Assembly: GCA_038532435.1 (NCBI GenBank)
Contig: JBCBAP010000044.1
Span: forward strand, 1 to 29,440
DNA from: JBCBAP01 sp038532435
GTDB lineage: Bacteria; Pseudomonadota; Alphaproteobacteria; Rhodobacterales; Rhodobacteraceae
Direction of reading: 5' to 3'
DNA length: 29,440 nucleotides
The translations under genes were made by a program, and so were the position numbers. Shown here piece after piece: positions 8,286-15,727 of this stretch; position 1 is the first letter of the stretch, and each line of letters starts with the position of its first letter. The notes under the pieces are model-generated. The model worked only from the letters and a program-made list of their open reading frames with translations, was not told the origin of the DNA and did no database searches.

Positions 8286-8681
8286 ATGAAGACGTTCATT
8301 GCCGCTGCCCTGCTCGTGCTCGGCCCCGCCATCGCCCATGCCGCGGATGTGGAGGGTACCTGGGCCACAGAGACGAACGAGGATGGCAACTACCTCGAGG
8401 TCACTGTGCATCCCTGCCCCTCCGACGGTGCTAAGATGTGCGGCACTATCGATCGGGCTATGGGCCCCTCCGGTCCCCAGCCGGGTTACGAGCATGAGGG
8501 CCGTCAGATGATCAGCGACATGGAGCCCAACGGCGCCAACCGCTATGCCAACGGCAAGATTTGGGCCCCGGATACGGACAAGACCTACAGCTCCAACATG
8601 CAGCTCAACGGCAATGTCCTGACGGTCAAGGGCTGCGTCCTCTTCATCTGTCGCGGGCAGGACTGGTCGCGGGTCAACTGA
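8286..8681 (+). CDS. DUF2147 exported protein
   Basis: The protein is 131 aa with a cleavable signal peptide (MKTFIAAALLVLGPAIAHA, cut after AHA). The mature part matches the small DUF2147 family: an early VEGTWATE strand, a C..C pair in the middle (HPCPSDGAKMCGTI), GKIWAPDTDKTYSS, and LTVKGCVLFICRGQDWSRV at the end. It is a predicted periplasmic beta-rich protein. The function of the family is unknown. A GGGGAGA ribosome-binding site precedes ATG 8286; in-frame starts further upstream lack support. It is followed after 13 bases by the YaiI-family gene, so the two are probably co-transcribed. DUF2147 genes near his genes are familiar in Rhodobacterales, but no functional link is established. 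Confidence 0.85.
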   Translation: MKTFIAAALLVLGPAIAHAADVEGTWATETNEDGNYLEVTVHPCPSDGAKMCGTIDRAMGPSGPQPGYEHEGRQMISDMEPNGANRYANGKIWAPDTDKTYSSNMQLNGNVLTVKGCVLFICRGQDWSRVN

Positions 8682-8694
8682 GCCCAAGCGGATC

Positions 8695-9144
8695 ATGGCC
8701 CGAGTTCTGGTCGATGCGGATGCCTGCCCGGTCAAGGAGGAGATCTTCAAGGTCGCCTACCGGACGGGCACTCCGGTCCTGCTCGTGGCCAACAGCTATC
8801 TGCGCACGCCCGACAGCCCGCTCATCTCTGCCATCCAGGTCGATGACGGTTTTGACGCCGCCGATGACCATATCGCGGAGATCTCAGGGCCCGATGCTGT
8901 CGTCGTCACGGCGGACATCCTGCTGGCGGAGCGGTGCCTGAAGGCGGGCGCACTGGTGCTGTCACCCAAGGGCACGCCCTTCACCGAGAACTCCATCGGG
9001 GGCGCCATCGCCACCCGCGCGATCATGGCAGATCTGCGCGCGGGAGGGGAGCAGATGGGAGGGCCGAAGCCCTTCCAGAAGTCAGACCGCTCGGCTTTCC
9101 TTCAGGCGCTCGACAAGGCGATCACGCAGCTCAAGAGGCGCTGA
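8695..9144 (+). CDS. YaiI/YqxD (DUF188) family protein
   Basis: The protein is 149 aa, the usual length of the UPF0178/DUF188 family. Family features are the N-terminal VLVDADACPVKEEI, with clustered acidic residues as in PIN/NYN-type nuclease folds, then DAVVVTADILLAERCLKAGA, LSPKGTPFTENSIGGAIATR, and a basic C-terminal tail. A PIN-like nuclease activity is predicted for the family but not demonstrated, and no substrate can be assigned. The gene lies 13 bases after the DUF2147 gene on the plus strand and converges on hisH. Confidence 0.9.
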   Translation: MARVLVDADACPVKEEIFKVAYRTGTPVLLVANSYLRTPDSPLISAIQVDDGFDAADDHIAEISGPDAVVVTADILLAERCLKAGALVLSPKGTPFTENSIGGAIATRAIMADLRAGGEQMGGPKPFQKSDRSAFLQALDKAITQLKRR

Positions 9145-9211
9145 CACCGGGCGATCTCGACCCGGCGATCGATGCTTCCGATCCGTGACAAAGGCCGGGA
9201 TGCACCTCCGC

Positions 9212-9847
9212 TCAGGGACGCCAGCGCAGGAAATTGCCGATGATCCGCAGGCCGGTCGCCTGGCTCTTTTCCGGGTGAAACTGGGTACCGATGATCGTGT
9301 CCCGCCCGACCGCAGCCGTCACCACCTGGGCATGATCGACAGTGGCGACCAGGTGAGCCGGATCGTCCACGGCAAGGTGGAACGAATGCACGAAATAGGC
9401 GTGATCCCCGGCTTCGATCCCGTCAAACACCGGATGCGAGCGGGCGAGGCCCAGCGCGTTCCATCCCATGTGGGGGATCTTCGCCGAAGGGTCCGACGGC
9501 GTCATCTTTTCCACTGCGCCCGGGATCCAGCCGAAGCCCGGCGTCTCCCCGAACTCCCGGCCCACGGTGGCAAGGAGCTGCATGCCCACGCAGATGCCGA
9601 AGAAGGGCGCACCGGCGGCAACCTTTTCCGTGATCACGTCAGCCATGCCGGGCACGGCCATCAGCCCCGCACGACAATCGGCGAACGCACCGACGCCGGG
9701 CAGCACGATCCGGTCCGCCCGACGCACCTCTTCCGCATCGGCGGTTACCCTGATCGGACCGCCATTGACCTCATTGGACATGCGCTGGAAGCTCTTCTCC
9801 GCCGACCGCAGGTTTCCCGACCCGTAGTCGATGATGACAGTGGTCAT
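9212..9847 (-). CDS. hisH: HisH: imidazole glycerol phosphate synthase glutaminase subunit
   Basis: The protein is 211 aa, a class I glutamine amidotransferase. The nucleophile is C86 in FFGICVGMQLL, and the catalytic His/Glu pair is H191 and E193 in QFHPEKSQ. An oxyanion-region motif LPGVGAF is present. With HisF it converts PRFAR and glutamine-derived ammonia to IGP and AICAR. The ATG overlaps the hisB stop by 4 bases (ATGA), indicating translational coupling. Its synthase partner HisF is not encoded in this window. Confidence 0.96.
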   Translation of the reverse strand: MTTVIIDYGSGNLRSAEKSFQRMSNEVNGGPIRVTADAEEVRRADRIVLPGVGAFADCRAGLMAVPGMADVITEKVAAGAPFFGICVGMQLLATVGREFGETPGFGWIPGAVEKMTPSDPSAKIPHMGWNALGLARSHPVFDGIEAGDHAYFVHSFHLAVDDPAHLVATVDHAQVVTAAVGRDTIIGTQFHPEKSQATGLRIIGNFLRWRP

Positions 9848-10431
9848 AGCTGCCCCTTGGTCGACGGGATCGCATCCGCTTTGCGCGGGTCGGTTTCCAG
9901 CGCGTCGCGCAGGGCACGCGCGACCGCCTTGAAGGCGGCCTCCGCGATGTGGTGACTGTTGATGCCGTCGATCCGCTCAACGTGAAGCGTGATGCCCCCG
10001 TGGGTCGAAAACGCCTGGAAGAACTCCCGCACAAGCTCCGTATCGAAGCCCTTGATCGCAGGCGCGGTGAAATCGATTTTCCAGACAAGGTAGGGCCGAC
10101 CGCTCAGGTCCAGCGCGGCACGCACCAGGGTGTCATCCATGGGCAGCAGGCAATCGCCATAGCGCCGGATGCCCCGCTTGTCTCCCATCGCCTCTGCCAA
10201 CGCCTGGCCAAGCGCGATGCCGACATCCTCGACCGTGTGGTGATCGTCGATGTGGGTATCGCCTGTGCAGCGCACGGTCATGTCGATCAGCGCGTGGCGG
10301 GCCAACTGGTCCAGCATATGGTCGAAGAACCCGACGCCGGTGGCGTTATCGTACCGTCCGGTGCCATCGAGGGTGATCTCGACGGAGATATCGGTTTCGG
10401 CGGTCTTACGGGTGATCGTCGCGCTGCGCAT
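9844..10431 (-). CDS. hisB: HisB: imidazoleglycerol-phosphate dehydratase
   Basis: The protein is 195 aa from ATG 10431 (MRSATITRKTAETDIS), the normal length of the monofunctional dehydratase. The frame extends upstream to 10545, but that extension has no family similarity. Metal-binding histidine motifs are present: FFDHMLDQLARHALIDM, DDHHTVEDVG and NSHHIAEAAFKA. It removes water from IGP to give imidazole-acetol phosphate. It is the first gene of a hisB-hisH unit. The 279 bases between it and tspO should contain its promoter; nothing distinctive was found there. Confidence 0.96.
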   Translation of the reverse strand: MRSATITRKTAETDISVEITLDGTGRYDNATGVGFFDHMLDQLARHALIDMTVRCTGDTHIDDHHTVEDVGIALGQALAEAMGDKRGIRRYGDCLLPMDDTLVRAALDLSGRPYLVWKIDFTAPAIKGFDTELVREFFQAFSTHGGITLHVERIDGINSHHIAEAAFKAVARALRDALETDPRKADAIPSTKGQL

Positions 10432-10710
10432 GGCCCGGTTCCTTCTGTGCTCTGCGCGCCGGGTTATAGAGAGAGCGGGGACGGAAGGCAAAGAGGGTGT
10501 GACAGAGAGGCCGTTTCGAAGGCCGGTTGAGCAATCAGGCCGCACATCCCGAGCGTTTCTCGCCCGCGCCGCACCATCAGGTCTGCCCCGGTCGAGTCCT
10601 CACCATCGCAGCGCGCAGACGGAAAGGAGGCCACCGGCTATCGAGAGCCCCAGCAAAGCTTCGAACACTGGAACGGGACACCAGCCGCCTGATCAATCTC
10701 AAATCTTGGC

Positions 10711-11193
10711 TCAGACCGCCGAAAGCGGCTTGTGCTCCGGATTGCCGCGCCAGATCGCGAAATTCAGGGCACCGGCGTAGCTGACCCAGACCAGGTAGGG
10801 CACGAAAAGAAGCGCTGCAGTCCCGTCCACATAGCTCGCAACGACCAGGGTGGCGGCGACCGCCAGCCACAGCGCGAACAGCACACCCATTGCTCCCCCC
10901 AGCGACCGAAGGCCGAAAAAGACCGGGCTCCACACCGCGTTGAGCGCGATCTGCGCGCTCCAGGCCGCGATTGCAAGCGGTGCCAGTGGATGATCGGACA
11001 GCGCCATCCGCCACGCGGCAATCACGATCCCGATATAGAGCGCGGTCCAGGCGACCGGGAACAGCCAGTTCGGCGGCGTCCATGCAGGTTTGTTGAGCGC
11101 CTTGTACCAGTCGCCGGGGGGAAAGGCCGCTCCAGTGGACGCGGCCGCCATCGCCGCCACCCCAAACCCGAACAGGACCAACCAGTCGATCAT
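10711..11193 (-). CDS. tspO: TspO/MBR tryptophan-rich sensory protein
   Basis: The protein is 160 aa from ATG 11193, which has a strong GGAGGG ribosome-binding site. An upstream in-frame ATG at 11247 would add 18 residues without a good site. It has five membrane segments and the family signature NKPAWTPPNWLFPVAWTALY, plus ALNAVWSPVFFGLRSLG. The length equals that of Rhodobacter TspO (orf160). In Rhodobacter sphaeroides TspO sits in the outer membrane, binds tetrapyrroles and dampens photosynthesis gene expression under oxygen. It is 57 bases after crtB on the same strand, the classical crtI-crtB-tspO order. crtC would often be next in Rhodobacter; here hisB follows instead. Confidence 0.95.
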   Translation of the reverse strand: MIDWLVLFGFGVAAMAAASTGAAFPPGDWYKALNKPAWTPPNWLFPVAWTALYIGIVIAAWRMALSDHPLAPLAIAAWSAQIALNAVWSPVFFGLRSLGGAMGVLFALWLAVAATLVVASYVDGTAALLFVPYLVWVSYAGALNFAIWRGNPEHKPLSAV

Positions 11194-11250
11194 CGTGCGC
11201 CCTCCGCTTGCCTGCTCAACAGGTGGAGGTTCGTTCGGTTCCGTCAAGCG

Positions 11251-12294
11251 TCAGGCGGAGGGACGCATGCCCCCCTTGGCCCCGCGCTGCTCCCGGTCCA
11301 TCGCCTCGAGCTGGGTGAGGATGTCCATCATGCCGCCAACACGGTCGTTGAGACTGCGCCGCCGGGCGGCGTGCTGTGCGGCGGCGTCGACGAGAAACGC
11401 CGTCTCCGGCAGCGCGGGCATATAGAGGGCGCGCCCGACGGGCAGCACCGCAGAACCCGCGGTGCGGCCGAGCGCGGTCAGGCCCAGCGTCACCTTCTCT
11501 CCCAGCCCAGTGTGGGCCCGGTGCGTGATGCTGTCGAACCCGTTGCGCGCGACGGCACCGCCGATGGCCGCGTAGATCAGCCGGGCGGCAAAGATCGCAC
11601 TGCGGCAGTTGAGCGGCAGGACCGCGATACCCGCCTCCGACCGGCGGTAGAGGCGGTCAGCCTCGCCCAGCACCCGGGCCACCACGGTTGCCAGCGCCTC
11701 GGACGGTTCGGGTTCGCGCAGAAACGCAGCCGGATCGATCCCGGCCTCGATCAGCCAGTCCCGCGGTAGATAGATCCGGCCCATGGCCGCGTCTTCACCC
11801 ACGTCGCGACAGATATTGGTGAGCTGCATCGCGACACCCAGATCGCACGCCCGCGCAAGCGCCTGCGCATCCCGCACGCCCATCAGCACCGCCATCATCG
11901 CCCCGACGGAGGATGCAACCCGCGCCGCATAGGCGCGCACATCCGACAGGCTGTGATAATCCCGGCCCATCGCATCCCACGCAAAGCCCTCGATGAGCGC
12001 GTCGGGCAGCGCCCTCGGCATATCATAGTGATCGACAACCCAGGCAAACGCCCGGTCCGGAGCCGAGTTTGCCGGTCGTCCCGCATAGACCCGGTCGAGC
12101 CGGTCCTGCAGCCCCAGAACGGCGGCGGGCTGTTCGTCGGACAGATCGACCGCGTCATCGGCGAGCCGGCAGAATGCGTAAAGCGCAAGGGCCGCATCCC
12201 TCACGTCCCGCGGCAGAAAATGCGATGCGGCGTGGAAGGATTTGGAGCCGTGGCGGATCGCCTCCCGGCAGGCCTTCAGATCGTCAGCGAGCAT
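11251..12294 (-). CDS. crtB: CrtB: phytoene synthase
   Basis: The protein is 347 aa from ATG 12294. The frame extends further upstream, but only inside crtI and without family similarity. It is a head-to-head prenyl synthase with two aspartate-rich motifs: FCRLADDAVD (41-50) and LTNICRDVGEDAAMGRIYLP. It condenses two GGPP into phytoene, the first committed carotenoid step. Its start overlaps the end of crtI (12284) by 11 bases, so expression is coupled and driven from the crtI promoter with the PpsR-type box. Confidence 0.95.
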   Translation of the reverse strand: MLADDLKACREAIRHGSKSFHAASHFLPRDVRDAALALYAFCRLADDAVDLSDEQPAAVLGLQDRLDRVYAGRPANSAPDRAFAWVVDHYDMPRALPDALIEGFAWDAMGRDYHSLSDVRAYAARVASSVGAMMAVLMGVRDAQALARACDLGVAMQLTNICRDVGEDAAMGRIYLPRDWLIEAGIDPAAFLREPEPSEALATVVARVLGEADRLYRRSEAGIAVLPLNCRSAIFAARLIYAAIGGAVARNGFDSITHRAHTGLGEKVTLGLTALGRTAGSAVLPVGRALYMPALPETAFLVDAAAQHAARRRSLNDRVGGMMDILTQLEAMDREQRGAKGGMRPSA

Positions 12295-13828
12295 GCGCAG
12301 CCTCCGGCACGAGTTGATCAAGCACTTCCGCCGAAGACACGACGCCCGGAAGCCCGGCGCCCGGATGGGTCCCCGCTCCGACAAGGTAGAGCCCCCGCAC
12401 GCTCTCCGAGACATTGTGGGGGCGGAACCAGGCGGATTGCAGGATCCGCGGCTCGAGCGAGAAGCCCGCGCCGTGGGGGCTCCGATAGCGGTCACGGAAA
12501 TCGAACGGGGTCATGATATGGCTTTCGGTCAGCCGCGCCTCGAAGCCCGGAATGACCTTCTCAAGCTCCGCCGCGACCTTGCGCCGGTAGGGTTCGAGCT
12601 CCCGCTCCCAATCGACAGGCTTCTCGAACCCGAGATGCGGAACCGGGGAGAGCGCGTAGAACGTGTCATCCCCCTCCGGCGCGCAGGTCGGATCGGTGAC
12701 CGACGGGCGGTGGATGTAGAGCGACATGTCGTCCGCCAGCCGTCCCTTGATGAAGATATCGTGGACGAGGCCCCGGTAGCGCGGGCCGTTGACGATGGTG
12801 TGGTGGCCCACATCGCCCCACATATCCTTCGTCCCCTTGGTTCCGAAATACCAGACGAAGAGGCTCATCGACCAGCGGGAGCGGTCGAGCTTCCGATCCG
12901 TCCAGCGCTTCGCATGGAGCCGCCGCAACAGGTGGCTGTAGGTATGACCCGCGTCCGCGTTCGACACCACGATATCGGCGGAGACCTGTTCGCCGGAGGC
13001 GAGCTTCACCCCCCGCGCGCGTCCGTCGGTCACGAGGATCTCGTCCACGTCCACCCCGTAACGGATGAGCCCGCCCTGATCGGAGATGATCCGTGCCATC
13101 CCCTCCGCAATCGCGGCGACGCCGCCCATCGCGTAGTGCACACCGAACGCTTTCTCAAGATGGCTGACGAGCGCGTACATAGAGGTCACATGGAACGGAT
13201 CGCCGCCGATGAAGAGCGGATGGAACGAAAACGCCATGCGCAGCCGCTCGTCCTTCATCCGCAGTGCCGCGTGTTGATAGATGGAGCGGTCGGCCCGGTA
13301 GTAGCCGAAGATCGGCAGAACCTTGATGAGCTCCCACAGTTCGTTCATGGGTCGCCGGCCCAGATCCTCGAACCCGAAACGATAGCGCCGTTCCGAATCG
13401 TCCATGAACCGGTCGAACCCGCCCACATCCCCCGGTGAGAGCTTGCGCACCTCTTCCCGCATTTGCGCAGGATCGCTTGAGACCGTGAAGTCGGACCCGT
13501 CGGGGAAGCGGATCGTGTAGTAGGGATCGAGGTGGACCAAATCGATCTCGTCGCGGAAGGACCGTCCGGCGACGGCCCACAATTCCTCGAACACCTGCGG
13601 TACCGTGACGATGGTAGGGCCCAGATCGAACCGGTGACCGCCCTTGTGAACCGCCGTACCCCGCCCGCCAGGGCTGTCGAGCCGGTCGAGGATGACGGCG
13701 CGATACCCTTTCGCGCCCAGGCGGATCGCGGCGGCAAGCCCGCCGAGACCAGCACCGATGATCAGTGCGACGGGCCGGGAATCCCCGTCCTCCCGCAGCA
13801 ATACATCAAGGTCTGTGCGTGTCAGCAT
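12284..13828 (-). CDS. crtI: CrtI: phytoene desaturase
   Basis: The protein is 514 aa. The N-terminal dinucleotide-binding fold is G25-A-G27-L-G-G30 (LIIGAGLGGLAAA), followed by GGRGTAVHKGGHRFDLGPT. The C-terminal family motif is YLVGAGTHPGAGLPGVVSSA. It is a FAD-dependent membrane-associated enzyme that desaturates phytoene; in CrtA-containing purple bacteria the product is typically neurosporene, which feeds the spheroidene branch. The number of steps cannot be read from sequence here. ATG 13828 is the only reasonable start, yet no Shine-Dalgarno sequence precedes it. The predicted -10 element ends only a few bases before it, so a leaderless or very short-leader mRNA is likely. It heads the crtI-crtB-tspO unit. 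Confidence 0.95.
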   Translation of the reverse strand: MLTRTDLDVLLREDGDSRPVALIIGAGLGGLAAAIRLGAKGYRAVILDRLDSPGGRGTAVHKGGHRFDLGPTIVTVPQVFEELWAVAGRSFRDEIDLVHLDPYYTIRFPDGSDFTVSSDPAQMREEVRKLSPGDVGGFDRFMDDSERRYRFGFEDLGRRPMNELWELIKVLPIFGYYRADRSIYQHAALRMKDERLRMAFSFHPLFIGGDPFHVTSMYALVSHLEKAFGVHYAMGGVAAIAEGMARIISDQGGLIRYGVDVDEILVTDGRARGVKLASGEQVSADIVVSNADAGHTYSHLLRRLHAKRWTDRKLDRSRWSMSLFVWYFGTKGTKDMWGDVGHHTIVNGPRYRGLVHDIFIKGRLADDMSLYIHRPSVTDPTCAPEGDDTFYALSPVPHLGFEKPVDWERELEPYRRKVAAELEKVIPGFEARLTESHIMTPFDFRDRYRSPHGAGFSLEPRILQSAWFRPHNVSESVRGLYLVGAGTHPGAGLPGVVSSAEVLDQLVPEAAHAR

Positions 13829-13834
13829 AAGGAC

Positions 13835-13863
13835 ATGCTACACATGTCAGCTTTAGTTTACAA
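13835..13863 (-). promoter_or_regulatory. predicted crtI promoter
   Basis: On the minus strand a -35-like TTGTAA (complement of 13858-13863) and a -10-like TAGCAT (complement of 13835-13840) are separated by 17 bases. The PpsR-type box overlaps the -35 and spacer, as expected for repression. This is a by-eye prediction. Confidence 0.4.
13845..13862. promoter_or_regulatory. PpsR/CrtJ-type operator (TGT-N12-ACA)
   Basis: The sequence TGTCAGCTTTAGTTTACA fits the PpsR/CrtJ consensus TGT-N12-ACA exactly. It lies in the 127-base divergent region between crtI and crtA, 16 bases from the crtI start codon and about 94 from crtA. PpsR/CrtJ is the redox- and light-responsive repressor of photosynthesis genes in purple bacteria. 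I found no second perfect site in this region. Confidence 0.75.
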
Positions 13864-13868
13864 CGTAG

Positions 13869-13897
13869 ATGACAGGCGAACTCTGACAGTCTACACT
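13869..13897 (+). promoter_or_regulatory. predicted crtA-bchIDO promoter
   Basis: A -35-like ATGACA (13869-13874) and a -10-like TACACT (13892-13897) are 17 bases apart. They lie just downstream of the PpsR-type box and 58 bases before the crtA ATG. This is a by-eye prediction only. Confidence 0.35.
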
Positions 13898-13955
13898 CTC
13901 AAATCGAGACTTCAGGGACTCGGTCCCCAACCCTGCGCCGCAACACCGGGAAGCG

Positions 13956-14711
13956 ATGAAAGACCTCGAGACCCACGCGATCACGACGGTGACCTATTTC
14001 CGGTTCGAGGGTGCGGCGAACCGGCTCTGGGCGTTTGCGCAGATGGGCCTGTCCCGCCGTGCACTACGGAAGGTTCCGGATATAGGGTTTCACAAGCTGA
14101 TGGGCACGGGCGTTGGCGAGGGGTTCACGCCGCTTCCCAACTTCGGCCTCTACGCAGTTCTGGCTGTCTGGCCCGATCTTGAGACGGCGGAGCGGCAGAT
14201 ACGGACAACCGACATCTTCGCCCGCTATCGTAGGCGCGCGGCGGAGGACTACACGCTCTATCTTCGCCCGGTAAGCGCCATGGGCGAGTGGAGCCGCCGC
14301 CAGCCGTTTGAGCCATCCGGCCAGATCCCGTCGCCCCAACCCATCGCCGTGCTGACCCGCGCAACGCTGAAGCCCCGCAATACGGTGCGGTTCTGGAAGC
14401 GGGCGCCCTCAGTCTCCGACACTATCGGCGCCAACCCGGATGTGCTCTTCAAGGCGGGCATGGGGGAGGTTCCGTGGCTTCAGCAGGTCACGTTCTCAAT
14501 CTGGCCAGACATCAAATCGATGAGCCGGTTCGCCTACCGGTCCCAGGCGCATTCCCGGGCCATCCGCGCCGTGCGCGCGGGCAATTGGTTCCGGGAGGAG
14601 CTCTACGCCCGGTTCGCCGTCGTGGGTGCCGCGGGCACCCTGAACGGCGCGGACCCGGTGACCGATTTCCTCAACGCCAAGCCGGAAGACACCGTCAAGG
14701 AGGCCCGCTGA
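13956..14711 (+). CDS. crtA: CrtA: spheroidene monooxygenase
   Basis: The protein is 251 aa. It resembles the CrtA family along its length: VTYFRFEGAANRLWAFAQMG near the start, FHKLMGTGVGEGF, LTRATLKPRNTVRFWKRAP, and the C-terminal SRAIRAVRAGNWFREELYAR. CrtA adds the keto group at C-2 of spheroidene to give spheroidenone when oxygen is present. A GGGAAG site precedes ATG 13956. It is the first gene of the plus-strand unit crtA-bchI-bchD-bchO, with 1 base to bchI. Its promoter is divergent from crtI and shares the PpsR-type operator. Confidence 0.95.
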   Translation: MKDLETHAITTVTYFRFEGAANRLWAFAQMGLSRRALRKVPDIGFHKLMGTGVGEGFTPLPNFGLYAVLAVWPDLETAERQIRTTDIFARYRRRAAEDYTLYLRPVSAMGEWSRRQPFEPSGQIPSPQPIAVLTRATLKPRNTVRFWKRAPSVSDTIGANPDVLFKAGMGEVPWLQQVTFSIWPDIKSMSRFAYRSQAHSRAIRAVRAGNWFREELYARFAVVGAAGTLNGADPVTDFLNAKPEDTVKEAR

Positions 14712-14712
14712 C

Positions 14713-15726
14713 ATGGGACATCCCTTCCCCTTCTCCGCCATTGTCGGACAGGATGAAATGAAACGGGCGCTCACGATCGCTGCCATCGACCCGAGCGTCG
14801 GCGGCGTGCTCGCGTTCGGTGATCGGGGCACGGGCAAGTCAACGGCGGTGCGCGCCCTTGCGGGCCTGCTGCCCCGCATCGACGTCGTGCGCGGCTGTCC
14901 CTACAACTGCGCGCCGGAGGCTCCGGCAGCGGCCTGTCCGCACTGTTCGGACCTCGCGAACATCGAGACGCGGCAACGCCCAACACCCGTGGTCGACCTG
15001 CCCCTCGGCGCGACGGAGGACCGGGTCGTCGGCGCGCTCGACCTGGAGCGGGCGCTGACCCGGGGGGAGAAGGCCTTCGAGCCGGGGCTTCTCGCCCAAG
15101 CCCACCGTGGGTTTCTCTACATCGATGAGGTGAACTTGCTGGAGGACCATCTCGTTGACCTCCTGCTCGACGTTGCCGCCACCGGAGATAATGTCGTGGA
15201 ACGGGAGGGGCTTTCGGTCCGCCATCCGGCCCGGTTCGTCCTGGTGGGGTCGGGAAACCCGGAAGAGGGGGAGCTGCGCCCGCAATTGCTCGACCGGTTC
15301 GGCCTGAGCGTCGAGATCGGCTCCCCGACGGAGGTGGCCGAGCGGGTCGAGGTGATCCGCAGGCGGGACGCGTTCGAGCGGGATGGCGGCGCGTTCCTGT
15401 CCCAGTGGGCCGATGCGGAAAGTATCCATCGCGACCGCATCTCCGAAGCGCAGCACCGGCTCGACGAAGTGACCACGCCTGATATCGTCCTGGAAAAGAT
15501 CGCGGAGCTCTGCATCGCCCTCGGTGCCGATGGGCTGCGGGGCGAGCTTACGCTGATGCGCACCGCCCGCGCGCTCGCGGCATTCACCGGGGAGAGCTCG
15601 GTGACGACCGCGCACATCCGCGCCGTTGCCCCCTCTGCCTTGCGCCATCGCCTGCGCCGCGACCCGCTGGACGAGGCCGGGTCAACGAGCCGGGTCAATC
15701 GGGCGGTCGATGACGTCCTCGGCTGA
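14713..15726 (+). CDS. bchI: BchI: magnesium chelatase ATPase subunit I
   Basis: The protein is 337 aa, an AAA+ ATPase. Walker A is GDRGTGKST (36-44), Walker B is in FLYIDEVNLLEDHLVD, and the arginine-finger region is LRPQLLDRFGLSVE. The conserved PTPVVDLPLGATEDRVVGA segment identifies BchI/ChlI. With BchD it forms the two-tiered motor that drives BchH to insert Mg2+ into protoporphyrin IX. Between the Walker A region and PTPVVDLPLG there is a four-cysteine segment (CPYNC then, 9 residues on, CPHC) of unknown role. It ends 1 base before the bchD start chosen here. Confidence 0.97.
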   Translation: MGHPFPFSAIVGQDEMKRALTIAAIDPSVGGVLAFGDRGTGKSTAVRALAGLLPRIDVVRGCPYNCAPEAPAAACPHCSDLANIETRQRPTPVVDLPLGATEDRVVGALDLERALTRGEKAFEPGLLAQAHRGFLYIDEVNLLEDHLVDLLLDVAATGDNVVEREGLSVRHPARFVLVGSGNPEEGELRPQLLDRFGLSVEIGSPTEVAERVEVIRRRDAFERDGGAFLSQWADAESIHRDRISEAQHRLDEVTTPDIVLEKIAELCIALGADGLRGELTLMRTARALAAFTGESSVTTAHIRAVAPSALRHRLRRDPLDEAGSTSRVNRAVDDVLG

Positions 15727-15727
15727 C

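Noticed and set aside
7309..8289. 326-aa plus-strand frame opposite hisA
   Set aside because: It is antisense to a complete hisA, Arg/His/Gly-rich and without recognisable domains.
9147..9165. CCGGG/CCCGG hairpin between YaiI and hisH genes
   Set aside because: It is a 5-bp stem with a 9-base loop and no T-run. Such structures arise by chance in DNA this GC-rich.
12242..13438. 398-aa plus-strand frame opposite crtI
   Set aside because: It is a codon-mirror frame of crtI with no family features.
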